Of a DNA stretch of 64,000 nt, positions 59,201-64,000 are shown piece by piece. How positions within the stretch are numbered: the first letter of the stretch is position 1; the number at the start of each line of letters is the position of its first letter. The DNA comes from Pseudomonas cichorii (lineage in GTDB: Bacteria > Pseudomonadota > Gammaproteobacteria > Pseudomonadales > Pseudomonadaceae). Below the pieces are notes generated by a model that was not told where the DNA came from, made no database searches, and saw only the letters and a program-made list of their open reading frames with translations. A program made the position numbers and the translations under genes. The stretch is from contig NZ_CP074349.1 in the NCBI RefSeq assembly GCF_018343775.1, positions 3,090,001 to 3,154,000 of the forward strand, written 5' to 3'.

Positions 59201-60439
59201 CTGATGCCGACCCCGGACATTTTCGGCACTGACGGCCTGAGCAGCGAATCCGCGCCAACGGTGTTGCACATGACCTCGGCCCACTGGCACAGCCTGGTCG
59301 GCAACTGGCACCCACAGCCGGAGCGCGCACTGGCCTGCCTGGGCAACGTGCGGCTGATCAACGTGACCGGCGACGCACTGTCGACACAGAAGCTGGAGCA
59401 ATGGGCGCAGATCCGGCCGGTTCACACCCGACTGGTGAACACCTACGGCCCTACCGAAGCGACCGTGTCCTGCACCGCAGCGTATGTCGGCGAAACAGCA
59501 GGCGATCCGGATCTGCAATCGCCGACAAGCATCGGCAAGCCCATGGCCAATACCCGCCTCTATCTGCTGGATGCGCACTTGCGCCCGGTGCCTTTCGGTG
59601 TCGCGGGGGAAATTTACATTGGTGGTCATGGGGTCGCTCGCGGTTACCTGAACCTGGAAGCCACCAATGCCGAACGCTTCCTTGTGGACCCGTTCAGCGA
59701 CGAAGCCGATGCGCGGATGTACAAAACCGGCGATCTGGCGCGCTACCTGGCAGACGGCAACCTGCAGTTCATAGGCCGTAACGACTTTCAGGTCAAGGTC
59801 AGGGGCTTCAGGATCGAACTGGAAGAAATCGAATCCCGGCTCAGTCGTTGTGCCGGAATCAAGGAAGCCGCAGTCATTGCCCGCGAAGACATACCCGGCG
59901 AGAAGCGACTGGTTGCCTATGTGGTCGCCCAGACCGGTCAGTTACTCAGTGCCACGGCCCTGCGCGAAGAGCTCGCGCCGCAACTGGCCGAATACATGCT
60001 GCCCAGCGCCTTCGTGATCATCGATGCAATGCCATTGACCCCCAACGGCAAGCTCGATCGCGCACGGCTTCCAGCACCGGATCAGCAAGCCTTTGCCCAG
60101 CGCACCTATGAGGCACCCAGCGGCGAAACCGAGCAATTGCTGGCTACCATCTGGGCCGACCTGCTCGGCGTTGAGCGCATCGGTCGCAATGACTCGTTCT
60201 TCGAGCTGGGTGGCCACTCCCTGACAGCGGTGCAACTGAGTCTGCGGATTCGTGAGGAAACCGGCGTCGACATTCCTCTCAGACCCCTTTTTGAACAGAA
60301 CTCGCTGATGGCCCTGGCCGACCACATCAACACCTTGCAACTGGCGCTGTACGACGCCGACGACCTGCTCGCGCTCGAACAGGAACTGGCTTTGCTCTCT
60401 GAAAGCGACCTGCTCGCTATTGTCTCCAAGGATGCCTGA
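44282..60439 (+). CDS. SyrE-like NRPS, five modules (Ser-Dab-Asp?-Lys?-Dab)
   Basis: 5385 residues. Module 1: C (HHLMTDG ~146), A (~622), T (~1015); code D-V-W-H-L-S-L-I-D, Ser. Module 2: C (HHIISDG ~1206), A (~1678), T (~2076); D-L-E-H-N-T-T-V-S, Dab. Module 3: dual C/E (HHMLGHEGD ~2181; HHLISDH ~2300), A (~2779), T (~3167); D-M-K-D-L-G-M-V-D, Glu-like, likely acidic. Module 4: C (~3358), A (~3839), T (~4230); D-A-E-S-V-G-T-I-V, close to the Lys code DAESIGSVC. Module 5: dual C/E (HHLLGQEGD ~4335; HHIINDH ~4452), A (~4914), T (~5310); D-L-E-H-N-T-T-V-S, Dab. C1 presumably acylates Ser with a fatty acid. D residues are predicted at positions 2 and 4. No thioesterase; the C-terminus (LEQELALLSESDLLAIVSKDA region) looks like a docking helix. 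The order fits pseudomycin-type peptides. Positions were estimated from motif coordinates. Confidence 0.93.
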   Translation: MASSTPQMLEQETPSYGLASVQQGIWLDQMAHPELPYYNIGMAMEIRGEIDVPLFEKAIQLVVERHDSLRLSFGVQDGVACQRVLPQVDVALEVVDFSNEQDPEKVARAYLREEFRRPFPSLTGVLWSVRLVRCGPQLYYWLTRYHHLMTDGISVMLMGRAVEQAYNGLLIGEDDPAQGPSYLSFLEEDRGYLESSRFERDRAFWQEVFAELPPPLLQQRFAVPGSGIAPSAQVQTMMPRKLFNDLAEFATGQGLSLAHVFMTVISTYFCRTTGVDSIVIGMPVHNRTNARQKATVGMFSSVSPIRLEVDTQASLVDLMQVTAAQLRRCYRHQRFPIAELNRTLKLAQEGRRQLFDISISFESLNGDATLGGQETEIFTQDNGYERLPLAIFVRDYHASDDVYLDFNFNTAFFTREEVQIIQGRMVSMFEALIEHHALPVAQFPIMPQTEQDRVLHTFNATRHDYPRDELIHGLFEQQVERTPDAAAVSDHNGQSLSYETLNRRANQLAHQLIKQGVTPDSRVAVALRRSNELVVALLAILKAGGAYVPIDPDLPDNRRDYMLDDSSPVAMLTCEALLDDVARADISVLLVDENVDRSAFPDTNPNPALLGLEATHLAYVLYTSGSTGKPKGVMNEHRGVVNRLLWARDEYRVNETDRVLQKTPFGFDVSVWEFFLPLLTGAHLYMARPGGHQDPGYLAQVMREQNITLLHFVPSMLEVFLEHGDNQGFSALSRVLCSGEALPRSLQKRFEEQLAPVELHNLYGPTEAAIDVTSWQCLPSDEGDSVPIGRPIANIQIYILDPHDQPTPVGVAGEINIGGVGVARGYLNLPELSAGRFVRDPFSTDPDARLYKTGDLGRWLDNGAVEYIGRNDFQVKIRGQRIELGEIEAKLALHEAIKEAVVLARDEASGEKRLVAYFTSTSDSPLDIRELRDHLQAQLPAYMVPAAYVGLATLPLTGNGKLDRGLLPAPTASDVISRRYEAPQGQLESALAELWQNLLKVEQVGREDHFFELGGHSLLAIQLISQMRQQLSIELDLAELFAHPTLADLVKMAASAGKSSLPDITLADRDADLPMSFAQQRLWFLAQMEGASEAYHMPAGLRLRGVLDASVLQNALDRVVERHEVLRTRFVPHATEQAVQVIDAKGAGFTLKRIDLSGQADAELQMQTLARQEALAPFDLERGPLVRGTLIRLGETEHVLLVTLHHIISDGWSIGVLTREVAALYDALRQGHVDPLPPLALQYADYAAWQRRWLTGEVLEKQSRYWKETLADAPALLTLPTDRPRPAEQNYNGASLPVNFDEDLTQALKTLGQRHGTTLYMTVMSAWAALLSRLCGQDEVVIGSPMANRTRAEVEPLIGFFVNTLAIRVDTSGQPDVGSLLARVKAQTLAAQRHQDLPFEQVVEIVNPFRSLSHTPIFQAMLSWQDTGVGQAALGELQLEDLGLLNDIAKFDLSLDLGEDNGRLSGNLEYATALFDEATVQRYLGYLERVLRAMAADDSSVVEHIALLDANERQQVLQDLNPARTPYPHDQTIHRLFEDQAGLRGDELAVAFEGQRLSYSELNRQANRLAHHLIGLGVRPDDRVAICVERSARMVVGLLGILKAGAAYVPLDPDYPEQRIAYMLQDSTPSVLVSQHEVLGRVPQLTIPLVLLDEPITGRDDNPVITDLRPEHLAYVIYTSGSTGNPKGVMVEHRALVNYSLDAARLFKLSTRDTVLQQNTLNFDLSIEEIFPALLSGATLKPSRNLFGTRQEDDEPVATMVHMTAAHWHTMVGEWHLNAALAERQLKNVRLINVTGDALSAQKLQQWEGIRPSHVKLVNTYGPTEATVSCTAAYVQGSAEASEASGNATIGTPMANTRIYLLDGQQQPVPFGASGEMFIGGDGVARGYLNLDSVTRERFLADPFSDQPNARMYKTGDLARYLPDGRIEYLGRNDFQVKVRGFRIELGEIEARLGSLPGIKEAAVIARADSAGEKRLLAYVVPHEGQSIDASQLHAQLTPLLAEYMMPAAFMSLSAFPLTANRKLDRQALPEPTADAYANRVHEAPEGATETLLAQVWQEVLGVEAVGRNDHFFALGGHSLKAVSLIERLREQGLVADVRAVFSAPLLRDMAKAIDGSSDSLFVAPANLIPDGCTALTPDMLPLVQLSQPQLDTLVRRVPGGAENIQDIYPLVPLQQGILYHHMLGHEGDAYLVRSMIEFDDRTHLDAFLDALQQVIDRHDILRSAVQWSGLPQAVQIVQRQATLPVETLVLKGNSTALEQLQQASDPRHLRMDLTKAPLLSARIVQDPQSRRWLLALLDHHLISDHVSLAIILEEIQTIMQDRRDKLPVPLPYRDFVAQTLASTPEIHEAYFSERLAVIDTPTAPFDLLDIQGDGADVSEISQYLEPELAQAIREQSRRQGMTPAVLFHAAWAQVLARCTDQSDVVFGTVVSGRLQGSSGSERALGVFINTLPVRISLAGQGTQELVREVARDLGQLLGHEQASLALAQRCSGVPASLPLFTTLLNYRHQTDGGSLANDEAVLQWNGVRFLSNEARTNYPIEVAVADEGQGFSLTTQTAAGVDPHRVASYFIQAVTTLVEALAQTPLRLAETLDILSEAERQQVLTGFNQTASDFGTPRPLPVLFEEQVKAQPNAIALVYEQQQLTYAQLNRRANQLAQRLLVHGIQPEQRVAICADRGVEMIVGLLAVLKAGGAYVPIDPNHPADRIAFILKDSAARLLLCQKALTPHLPATRYCPALILLDEHDPALIDNDPQYDENFDPESLGLTVENLAYVIYTSGSTGQSKGVMVEHRSVFNFSHVMARTTHAHCPPQANVALNAGFYFDMSIKGIAQLFFGHRLIIIPSLIRASGHELLDFLEKHQVHAFDSTPSQLDTLLAAGLLERRSYQPVSVLLGGEALNAATWDKLRQSRNIHFYNMYGPTECTVDASLGLISELGERPSIGKPLSNMQVLVLDKRGQPVPVGVTGELHIGGAGVARGYLNNPQLTAQRFVSNPFSSDPHARLYKTGDLGRWKADGSLEYAGRNDFQVKIRGFRIELGEIESALLASASVREAVVIAREDNPGEASSSRLVAYVCGEPTSAEELRARLIKRLPEYMVPSAFVQLDAMPLTANGKLDRRALPAPGQDSLASRAYEAPQGEVEQAIARIWQELLHVDQVGRNDGFLELGGHSLLSVQLQARLHTELGVEIDLRTLFAQSSLQELAAYVAKADHSRSQPIPLADRQQPLPVSLAQQRLWFLDQLDHSAGAAYHIPALLRLNGELNRNALQQALDRIIERHESLRTTFERHGTQVLQRIAAPDSITISETAISQALDNEALQHMAAQEVSKPFDLAKGPLFRAHLVRLSDSEHRLWVTLHHIISDGVSMGVLIDEFSALYNAFAKDEADPLPALAIQYADHAVWQREWLSGSRLQAQKDYWQQHLQGAPTLLELPTDRPRPLVQSHAGGQYNVVLPTELTSGLRALSRRHGNTLFMTLMAGWAALLSRLSGQTDIVVGTPVANRQREETESLIGFFVNTLAIRVRLDDEPSVTQLLEQVKASTLGAFSHQELPFEHVVETLNPERSLGHSPVFQSMLALRNGDAEPVLQLPGLTLSAEHYEHRSTQFDLSLSLTDDGTDLTGSVEYASDLFDDSTIARFMSHFQTLLEGLLGNDLQAVSRLPLLNEEEREQVLHGWNATERPLPGNPCIHELFEQQVRNQPDELALIFEDQHLSYAELNAEANRLAHYLLATGIQPDDRVALAVERSPRLIVALLAILKAGAAYVPLDPAYPAERLAYMLSDSTPRALLCEHAALQRLGELPADLQVIALDDEFQPWTTLDDSNPDASALGLSASNLAYVIYTSGSTGKPKGVMLEHAGLRNEVEAICGLTGLIAGERSLQFASVNFDASTEEIFGALVSGATLVLRSDAWLTYASNFWALCAENSLNVVSLPTRFWQQLAQDQKAPIPEHVRVVVIGGEELSTEAVQQWFARAGHTPRLLNTYGPTEATIVTTAAEVRPQDTPNRCIGRPLANTRVYVLDRHGEPLPTGVVGELYIAGAGVARGYLNQPQMSAERFPVCPFSEDRQRMYRTGDLGRWLPDGTLQFLGRNDDQVKIRGLRIELGEIENALAACPGVRQAVVLARDDSPGQTKGLQLVAYLCGESLVVEQLRTQLLERLPEFMVPSAFVQLDALPLTPNGKLDRRALPAPDQQAFATRRDEAPQSETEILLATLWQELLGLEKVGRHDRFFELGGHSLMAVTLIDRLRQLGLNADVRSVFTAPSLHELAATLQHGNVLQFETPANPIKDGCTELTPDLLPLVELSQSHIDRIVSQIPGGAANIQDVYPLVPLQQGILFHHLLGQEGDTYLVRSVLEFSERASLDAFLDALQQVIDRHDSLRTSVHWNGLPQPLQVVQRTAQLTVSNLDFTGDDIRGQLDHATDPSRLRIDLGNAPLIHAHVTRNTGSWLLTLLDHHIINDHVSLGIVLDEIRTIMKGDADLLPEPQHYREFVAQTLASPVELHEDYFRRRLADVDSPTAPFDVLEVESDLQNHILTLDEDFTRQLRTQARNRGVLPATILHATWAMVLARCTGRDDVVFGTVLSGRLQGGAGAQSAVGMFINTLPVRVQLAGRNVQELISATHQDLSELLGHEQAALTTAQRCSSIETGTPLFTGLLNYRQHAQADGLADWPGIRVLTDVDNGDYPLSLSVDDYPQHLKLTLQCVPVIGVQRIADMTLKALRLLVQALADSPGTELSDLDLLPDEERQRVLVELNRTQVPYLQEALIHQLFEAQVQRQPEAIAVQAGELSLSYQVLNRQANHVAHQLLAQGLQPDDRVALLQERGPELIIGMLGILKAGGAYVPLDPNYPTERLAHIVTDSAPKVLLSKAELLDSLPELSIPTLLIDAESIAQDSPAQEHNPDLALSSRNLAYVIYTSGSTGLPKGVMIEHRSLVNYSLDAASLFELTSGDLVLQQNSPNFDLSVEEIFPALLAGATLMPTPDIFGTDGLSSESAPTVLHMTSAHWHSLVGNWHPQPERALACLGNVRLINVTGDALSTQKLEQWAQIRPVHTRLVNTYGPTEATVSCTAAYVGETAGDPDLQSPTSIGKPMANTRLYLLDAHLRPVPFGVAGEIYIGGHGVARGYLNLEATNAERFLVDPFSDEADARMYKTGDLARYLADGNLQFIGRNDFQVKVRGFRIELEEIESRLSRCAGIKEAAVIAREDIPGEKRLVAYVVAQTGQLLSATALREELAPQLAEYMLPSAFVIIDAMPLTPNGKLDRARLPAPDQQAFAQRTYEAPSGETEQLLATIWADLLGVERIGRNDSFFELGGHSLTAVQLSLRIREETGVDIPLRPLFEQNSLMALADHINTLQLALYDADDLLALEQELALLSESDLLAIVSKDA

Positions 60440-63400
60440 ATTGAACGACCGTAACGAAAGTCTCGACCTGTTGAAACGCGCTGCCCTGCTGCGCCTGCTC
60501 CAGCAACGCGGTGCCAGCCGTACAGAGCGTGCGCCTCAGGATGCAATCGAAGCGGCAGACCGCAGCGCCGCGCTGCCACTGTCGTTCGCCCAGCAGCGCC
60601 TGTGGTTCCTCGACCAACTCGATCACACCGCCAGCGTTGCCTATCACATGCCCGCGGCCTTGCGCCTGACCGGCACGCTGGACAGAGCAGCACTCAAGTC
60701 TGCACTCGACCATCTGGTGGCGCGCCACGAAAGCCTGCGCACGACCTTTGAACAGAAAGGCGAACAACCGGTGCAGGTCATCGCTGCTGCCGACAGCGGC
60801 TTTGTGCTGGTGGAGCAGGATTTGCGCGGCCAGCCCCCTGAACAAGCACGCCTGAGTGCCACCCGGCTCAGCGAGGCCGAGGCTGCGGAGCCTTTCGACC
60901 TGCTCAAGGGGCCGCTGATTCGCGGTCGCCTGCTGCAAGTGACCGATGAAGAACACCTGCTGCTGATCACCCAGCACCACATCATTTCCGATGGCTGGTC
61001 CATTGAAGTGCTGGTCCGGGAGTTCTCGACCCTTTATGAAGCCTTTGTCGGCAACCAGCCCAATCCTCTGCCGCCCTTGTCGATTCAGTATGCCGACTAC
61101 GCCGCCTGGCAACGCCAGCGCATGAATGGCGACCTCCAAGCGCAACATCTGGAGTTCTGGCGCAATCACTTGAGCGGCGCGCCAGCCCTGCTGACGGTGC
61201 CCACCGACCGGCCGCGTCCGCCGGTGCAAAGCCATGAAGGCAGCACCCTGAAATTCGCTCTGCCCAAGGAGCTGTCTCGCGCAATCGGTGCCTTTGCCCA
61301 ATTGCGCGCCGCGACGCCATTCATGACCCTGATGGCCGCCTGGGCCGTGCTGTTGACCCGCATGAGCGGCCAGCAGGACGTGGTGATCGGCACCGTTGCC
61401 GCCAATCGTGACCGCCAGGATGTACAAGGGCTGATCGGCTTCTTTGCCAATACCCTGGCGTTGCGTGTCCGTTTGCAGGCTGACCCGAGCCTGGATGAAG
61501 TCATGGCCCAGGTGCGCAACCTGATGCTGGAATCGTCGAGCTATCAGGACACGCCATTCGATCTGGTGGTGGAAGCGCTCAAGCCACCGCGCAGTGCCAG
61601 CCACAGCCCGATCTTCCAGACCATGCTCTACACCAATGCCGGCAACGACTCGGAACAGCTGCGCCTGCCGGGCCTGACTCTGGAGTTCCTGTCTTCGCGC
61701 CAGGAAGACACCCAGCACGATCTGTCCCTGCACATCGATGAGGGCGGTGAGCAACTGGTGTGCAGCCTGTCCTACTCAACGGTACTGTTCGACGCATCGA
61801 CCATCGAACGGCTTTCCCGACGCTTCGAGCGGGTGCTGCGCTATTTCACCGATGCGCCACAGACCCGAGTAGGCGCAATTGATCTGGACCCGGATCTCGA
61901 TCTGCCTCAGGTGCAGCCGACCGGCCACGATGCACTGGAAACACCACTGTCCTGGCACCAGGAACGTATCTGGTTCGTCGACACCTTTGAAACCGGCTAT
62001 CTGTATGCCGCCAACCCGATCTACCACAACATTCCGCTGTTGCTGGAGCTAGACGGAGAGATCGACAACAGCGCCCTGCAAACGGCCCTCAATAGCCTGA
62101 TGGCCCGCCATGAAATCCTCCGTTGCCGGGTCCTCAGCGATGGCGCCAGAGCCTGGCAGCGTTTTGAAACGAAGGCCGCACTGCCCCTGAACTGCCTGCA
62201 AGCCGCAACCGGTCAATGCACCGCCATTGCTCTGGAAGATGCAGCGCAACCGCTGCACATGGACGGCGGCGGACTGGTGCGGGCGACGCTGGTACAGGAC
62301 GGAAGCCGGAAGTCGGTGCTGGCCATTACGGTTCATCACTTGCTGGCCGACCGGGCTTCGATGCAGATCATCAAGCGCGACGTGCTGGAGCTTTATGACG
62401 CCGCCTGCTCGGAGCGCGAGCCGCAACTTCCAGACCTGCCGGTCACCTATCGCGATTTCGCCCAATGGCAGCGTCAGTTGCCTGCCGCGACCCGTGAATC
62501 CCTGCGCTCGTTCTGGGCCTACCAATTGCGCGGCAAGCTGCAGCCCATGGAACTGCCCCTAAACCGGCCACGTGCAGCGGTTCATGTCTTCACACCAGCC
62601 ACTCATGCTTTCGAGTTCACGGCCAAGCAGGTCAAGGCCGTGGAAGCCGTTGCCCGCCGTGCCGGGGTTTCCACTCAGAGCCTGGCACTGAGTGCATTCA
62701 CCGCCCTGCTGCGTCGTTATGCCGGGCACGACGAACTGGTAGTCGGAACCACCGCTGCCTGCCGTGAAGACCAGGCCTTGCAAGACATGGTCGGCCCGGT
62801 CGGCAACCTGCTGGTGCTGCGCGGTGCCTGTGATGAAAACACCTCGCTGCAAGGCCTGCTGACCCAGACCGCGACCAGACTGGCCCAGGCCCACAAGCAC
62901 CGCTACATGCAGTTTGACCAACTGGTACTGGCCATCAACCCCGACAAGGACATGAGCCGCACCGCGCTGTTCGATGTACTGTTCAACTTCGAGCAGGCTC
63001 GCCAGACGCCTGAACAGGTTGCGGGCCTTGGGGTTCGCACCCTGGAAACCAGCCTGGGTTACGGCAAGAACGACCTGCACCTGCTGATCGTCGCCAGCGA
63101 AGCTCAGTGGCAGGGTCATATGACCTACAACGCCGACTTCTTCGATCAGGATTTCATCGCGCAACTGATGCAGCATTTCGTGCGTCTGCTGGACGCCTTT
63201 GCGGGCGATACCGAACAGGCGGTGGATGACATCCCGCTACTGGATGAACAGGAAAAACTCCTCCAGGCCTTGCACTGGAACGACACCGAAGCCGCTTACC
63301 CGGCGAATGCAACGCTGCATCAGTTGTTCGAGGCGCAGGTTCTCGCTACACCGGAGCACATTGCGGTCAACAGCGACGAAGGCCAGCTCACCTATAAAGC

Positions 63401-64000
63401 CCTCAATGAGCGGGCCAACCGTCTGGCCCATCGCTTGCGTGCCAGCGGGGTCGCTACCCAGGAGTTGATCGCCATTCTACTGGACCGCTCGCTGGACATG
63501 ATTGTCAGCACCCTGGCCGTGCTCAAGGCCGGCGCGGCCTATGTGCCCATCGACCCGGCCTCGCCTGCCGATCGCATGGCCTACATTCTGAAAGACAGCG
63601 GCGTGCGCAAGATCATCGCCCGGGCAGACACCGCCAAGTCATTAGCGGACACGGCCCTTGAAGTCTTCGATCCTGCCCCGTCGGACAAAGAACGCAGCAC
63701 CGCCGCCAACCTGGACAACCTCACGGCGCCGGAACACTTGTGCTACGTGATCTACACCTCGGGCTCCACCGGCCAGCCCAAGGGCACCTTGCTGGAACAC
63801 CGCAACGTGGTACGCCTGCTGCACAACAGCCGCAGCCCTTTCACCTTTGGCAGCGACGATGTCTGGACCCTGTTCCACTCCAACGCCTTCGATTTCTCGG
63901 TATGGGAAATGTTCGGCGCCTTGCTGCACGGCGGGCGTCTGGTGCTGGTGCCGGAACCCGAGCGCCGCGATCCGGCGCTGTTCCTCGATTTCCTCGAACG
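60432..64000 (+). CDS. Syringomycin-family NRPS, 5' part (C-C*-A(Thr-like)...)
   Basis: ATG 60432 overlaps the previous stop by 8 bases; the gene runs off the right edge (1189 codons visible). The N-terminal ~45 residues (DLLKRAALLRLLQQRG) look like a docking partner. First condensation domain: HHIISDG near residue 183, non-dual type. A second condensation-like domain follows directly (~500-930), without A or T between, and its motif is HHLLADR (near 635), so the final Gly is lost. Then an adenylation domain with YVIYTSGSTGQPKG near 1106 and FDFSVWEMF, giving D-F-W as the first specificity residues, Thr-like. In the family, residue 6 is allo-Thr (or Phe) and 7 is Dhb from Thr, so this would be module 6. 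The extra domain could be an interface domain, a dehydration-type C domain or a silent C domain. Confidence 0.9.
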   Translation, partial: MPELNDRNESLDLLKRAALLRLLQQRGASRTERAPQDAIEAADRSAALPLSFAQQRLWFLDQLDHTASVAYHMPAALRLTGTLDRAALKSALDHLVARHESLRTTFEQKGEQPVQVIAAADSGFVLVEQDLRGQPPEQARLSATRLSEAEAAEPFDLLKGPLIRGRLLQVTDEEHLLLITQHHIISDGWSIEVLVREFSTLYEAFVGNQPNPLPPLSIQYADYAAWQRQRMNGDLQAQHLEFWRNHLSGAPALLTVPTDRPRPPVQSHEGSTLKFALPKELSRAIGAFAQLRAATPFMTLMAAWAVLLTRMSGQQDVVIGTVAANRDRQDVQGLIGFFANTLALRVRLQADPSLDEVMAQVRNLMLESSSYQDTPFDLVVEALKPPRSASHSPIFQTMLYTNAGNDSEQLRLPGLTLEFLSSRQEDTQHDLSLHIDEGGEQLVCSLSYSTVLFDASTIERLSRRFERVLRYFTDAPQTRVGAIDLDPDLDLPQVQPTGHDALETPLSWHQERIWFVDTFETGYLYAANPIYHNIPLLLELDGEIDNSALQTALNSLMARHEILRCRVLSDGARAWQRFETKAALPLNCLQAATGQCTAIALEDAAQPLHMDGGGLVRATLVQDGSRKSVLAITVHHLLADRASMQIIKRDVLELYDAACSEREPQLPDLPVTYRDFAQWQRQLPAATRESLRSFWAYQLRGKLQPMELPLNRPRAAVHVFTPATHAFEFTAKQVKAVEAVARRAGVSTQSLALSAFTALLRRYAGHDELVVGTTAACREDQALQDMVGPVGNLLVLRGACDENTSLQGLLTQTATRLAQAHKHRYMQFDQLVLAINPDKDMSRTALFDVLFNFEQARQTPEQVAGLGVRTLETSLGYGKNDLHLLIVASEAQWQGHMTYNADFFDQDFIAQLMQHFVRLLDAFAGDTEQAVDDIPLLDEQEKLLQALHWNDTEAAYPANATLHQLFEAQVLATPEHIAVNSDEGQLTYKALNERANRLAHRLRASGVATQELIAILLDRSLDMIVSTLAVLKAGAAYVPIDPASPADRMAYILKDSGVRKIIARADTAKSLADTALEVFDPAPSDKERSTAANLDNLTAPEHLCYVIYTSGSTGQPKGTLLEHRNVVRLLHNSRSPFTFGSDDVWTLFHSNAFDFSVWEMFGALLHGGRLVLVPEPERRDPALFLDFLE

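Noticed and set aside
44751..60340. Internal repeats within the synthetase as a repeat array
   Set aside because: The similarity between segments is due to homologous NRPS modules, not to a repeat element or CRISPR.

Overview
This window looks like the chromosome of a plant-associated fluorescent Pseudomonas, most like the P. syringae group. The reasons are a syringomycin-type chlorinated lipopeptide cluster, a second lipopeptide synthetase with a LuxR-type regulator, Pseudomonas-style REP hairpins, and σ54-type promoters in a sulfur/alkyl-sulfur scavenging island. No rRNA, tRNA or CRISPR array was seen.

Layout. (1) 1-6132: the 5' part of a lipopeptide NRPS on the minus strand (start-type C, Leu-type A, T, dual C/E, partial second A; runs off the left edge), divergent from a LuxR-type regulator. 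This resembles the start of a syringafactin/cichofactin-type system. (2) 6300-31117: a sulfur-scavenging island. It holds four acyl-CoA-dehydrogenase-like DszC/SfnB-family flavin monooxygenases, one LLM-class monooxygenase, two complete SsuABC-like importers, a peptide/nickel-type ABC importer with a fused double ATPase, two divergent paralogous TonB receptors, an AhpD-like protein, an AraC regulator and an exported methyltransferase-like protein. Five GG-N10-GC (-24/-12) promoter-like sites precede these units. A 40-codon remnant that looks like an FMN reductase start sits before the first monooxygenase. (3) 31130-35348: an IS4-type MITE, a 38-residue single-pass membrane protein, and a locus with a GNAT-C39 peptidase fusion, a RimK-like ATP-grasp ligase and a CorA-family transporter. 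(4) 35417-64000: a syringomycin-family cluster. It has a SyrD-like exporter, SyrP-like Asp hydroxylase, SyrB1-like Thr-activating A-T-T protein, SyrB2-like halogenase, SyrC-like aminoacyl shuttle, AspH-like hydroxylase, a five-module SyrE-like synthetase, and the start of a further NRPS.

How the last cluster should work. Specificity residues read by eye give Ser-Dab-(Asp/Glu-like)-(Lys-like)-Dab for the five-module protein, and the next A domain begins with the Thr-type residues D-F-W. Dual C/E domains in modules 3 and 5 predict D configuration at residues 2 and 4. This order best matches the pseudomycin branch (Ser-Dab-Asp-Lys-Dab-aThr-Dhb-3-OH-Asp-4-Cl-Thr). SyrB1/B2/C-like proteins would make and deliver 4-Cl-Thr, and SyrP/AspH-like proteins would make 3-OH-Asp. 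Palindromic TGTC-N12-GACA (syr-syp-like) boxes lie in both divergent promoter regions of the cluster, in pairs exactly 47 bp apart. The remaining modules and the thioesterase lie beyond the right edge.
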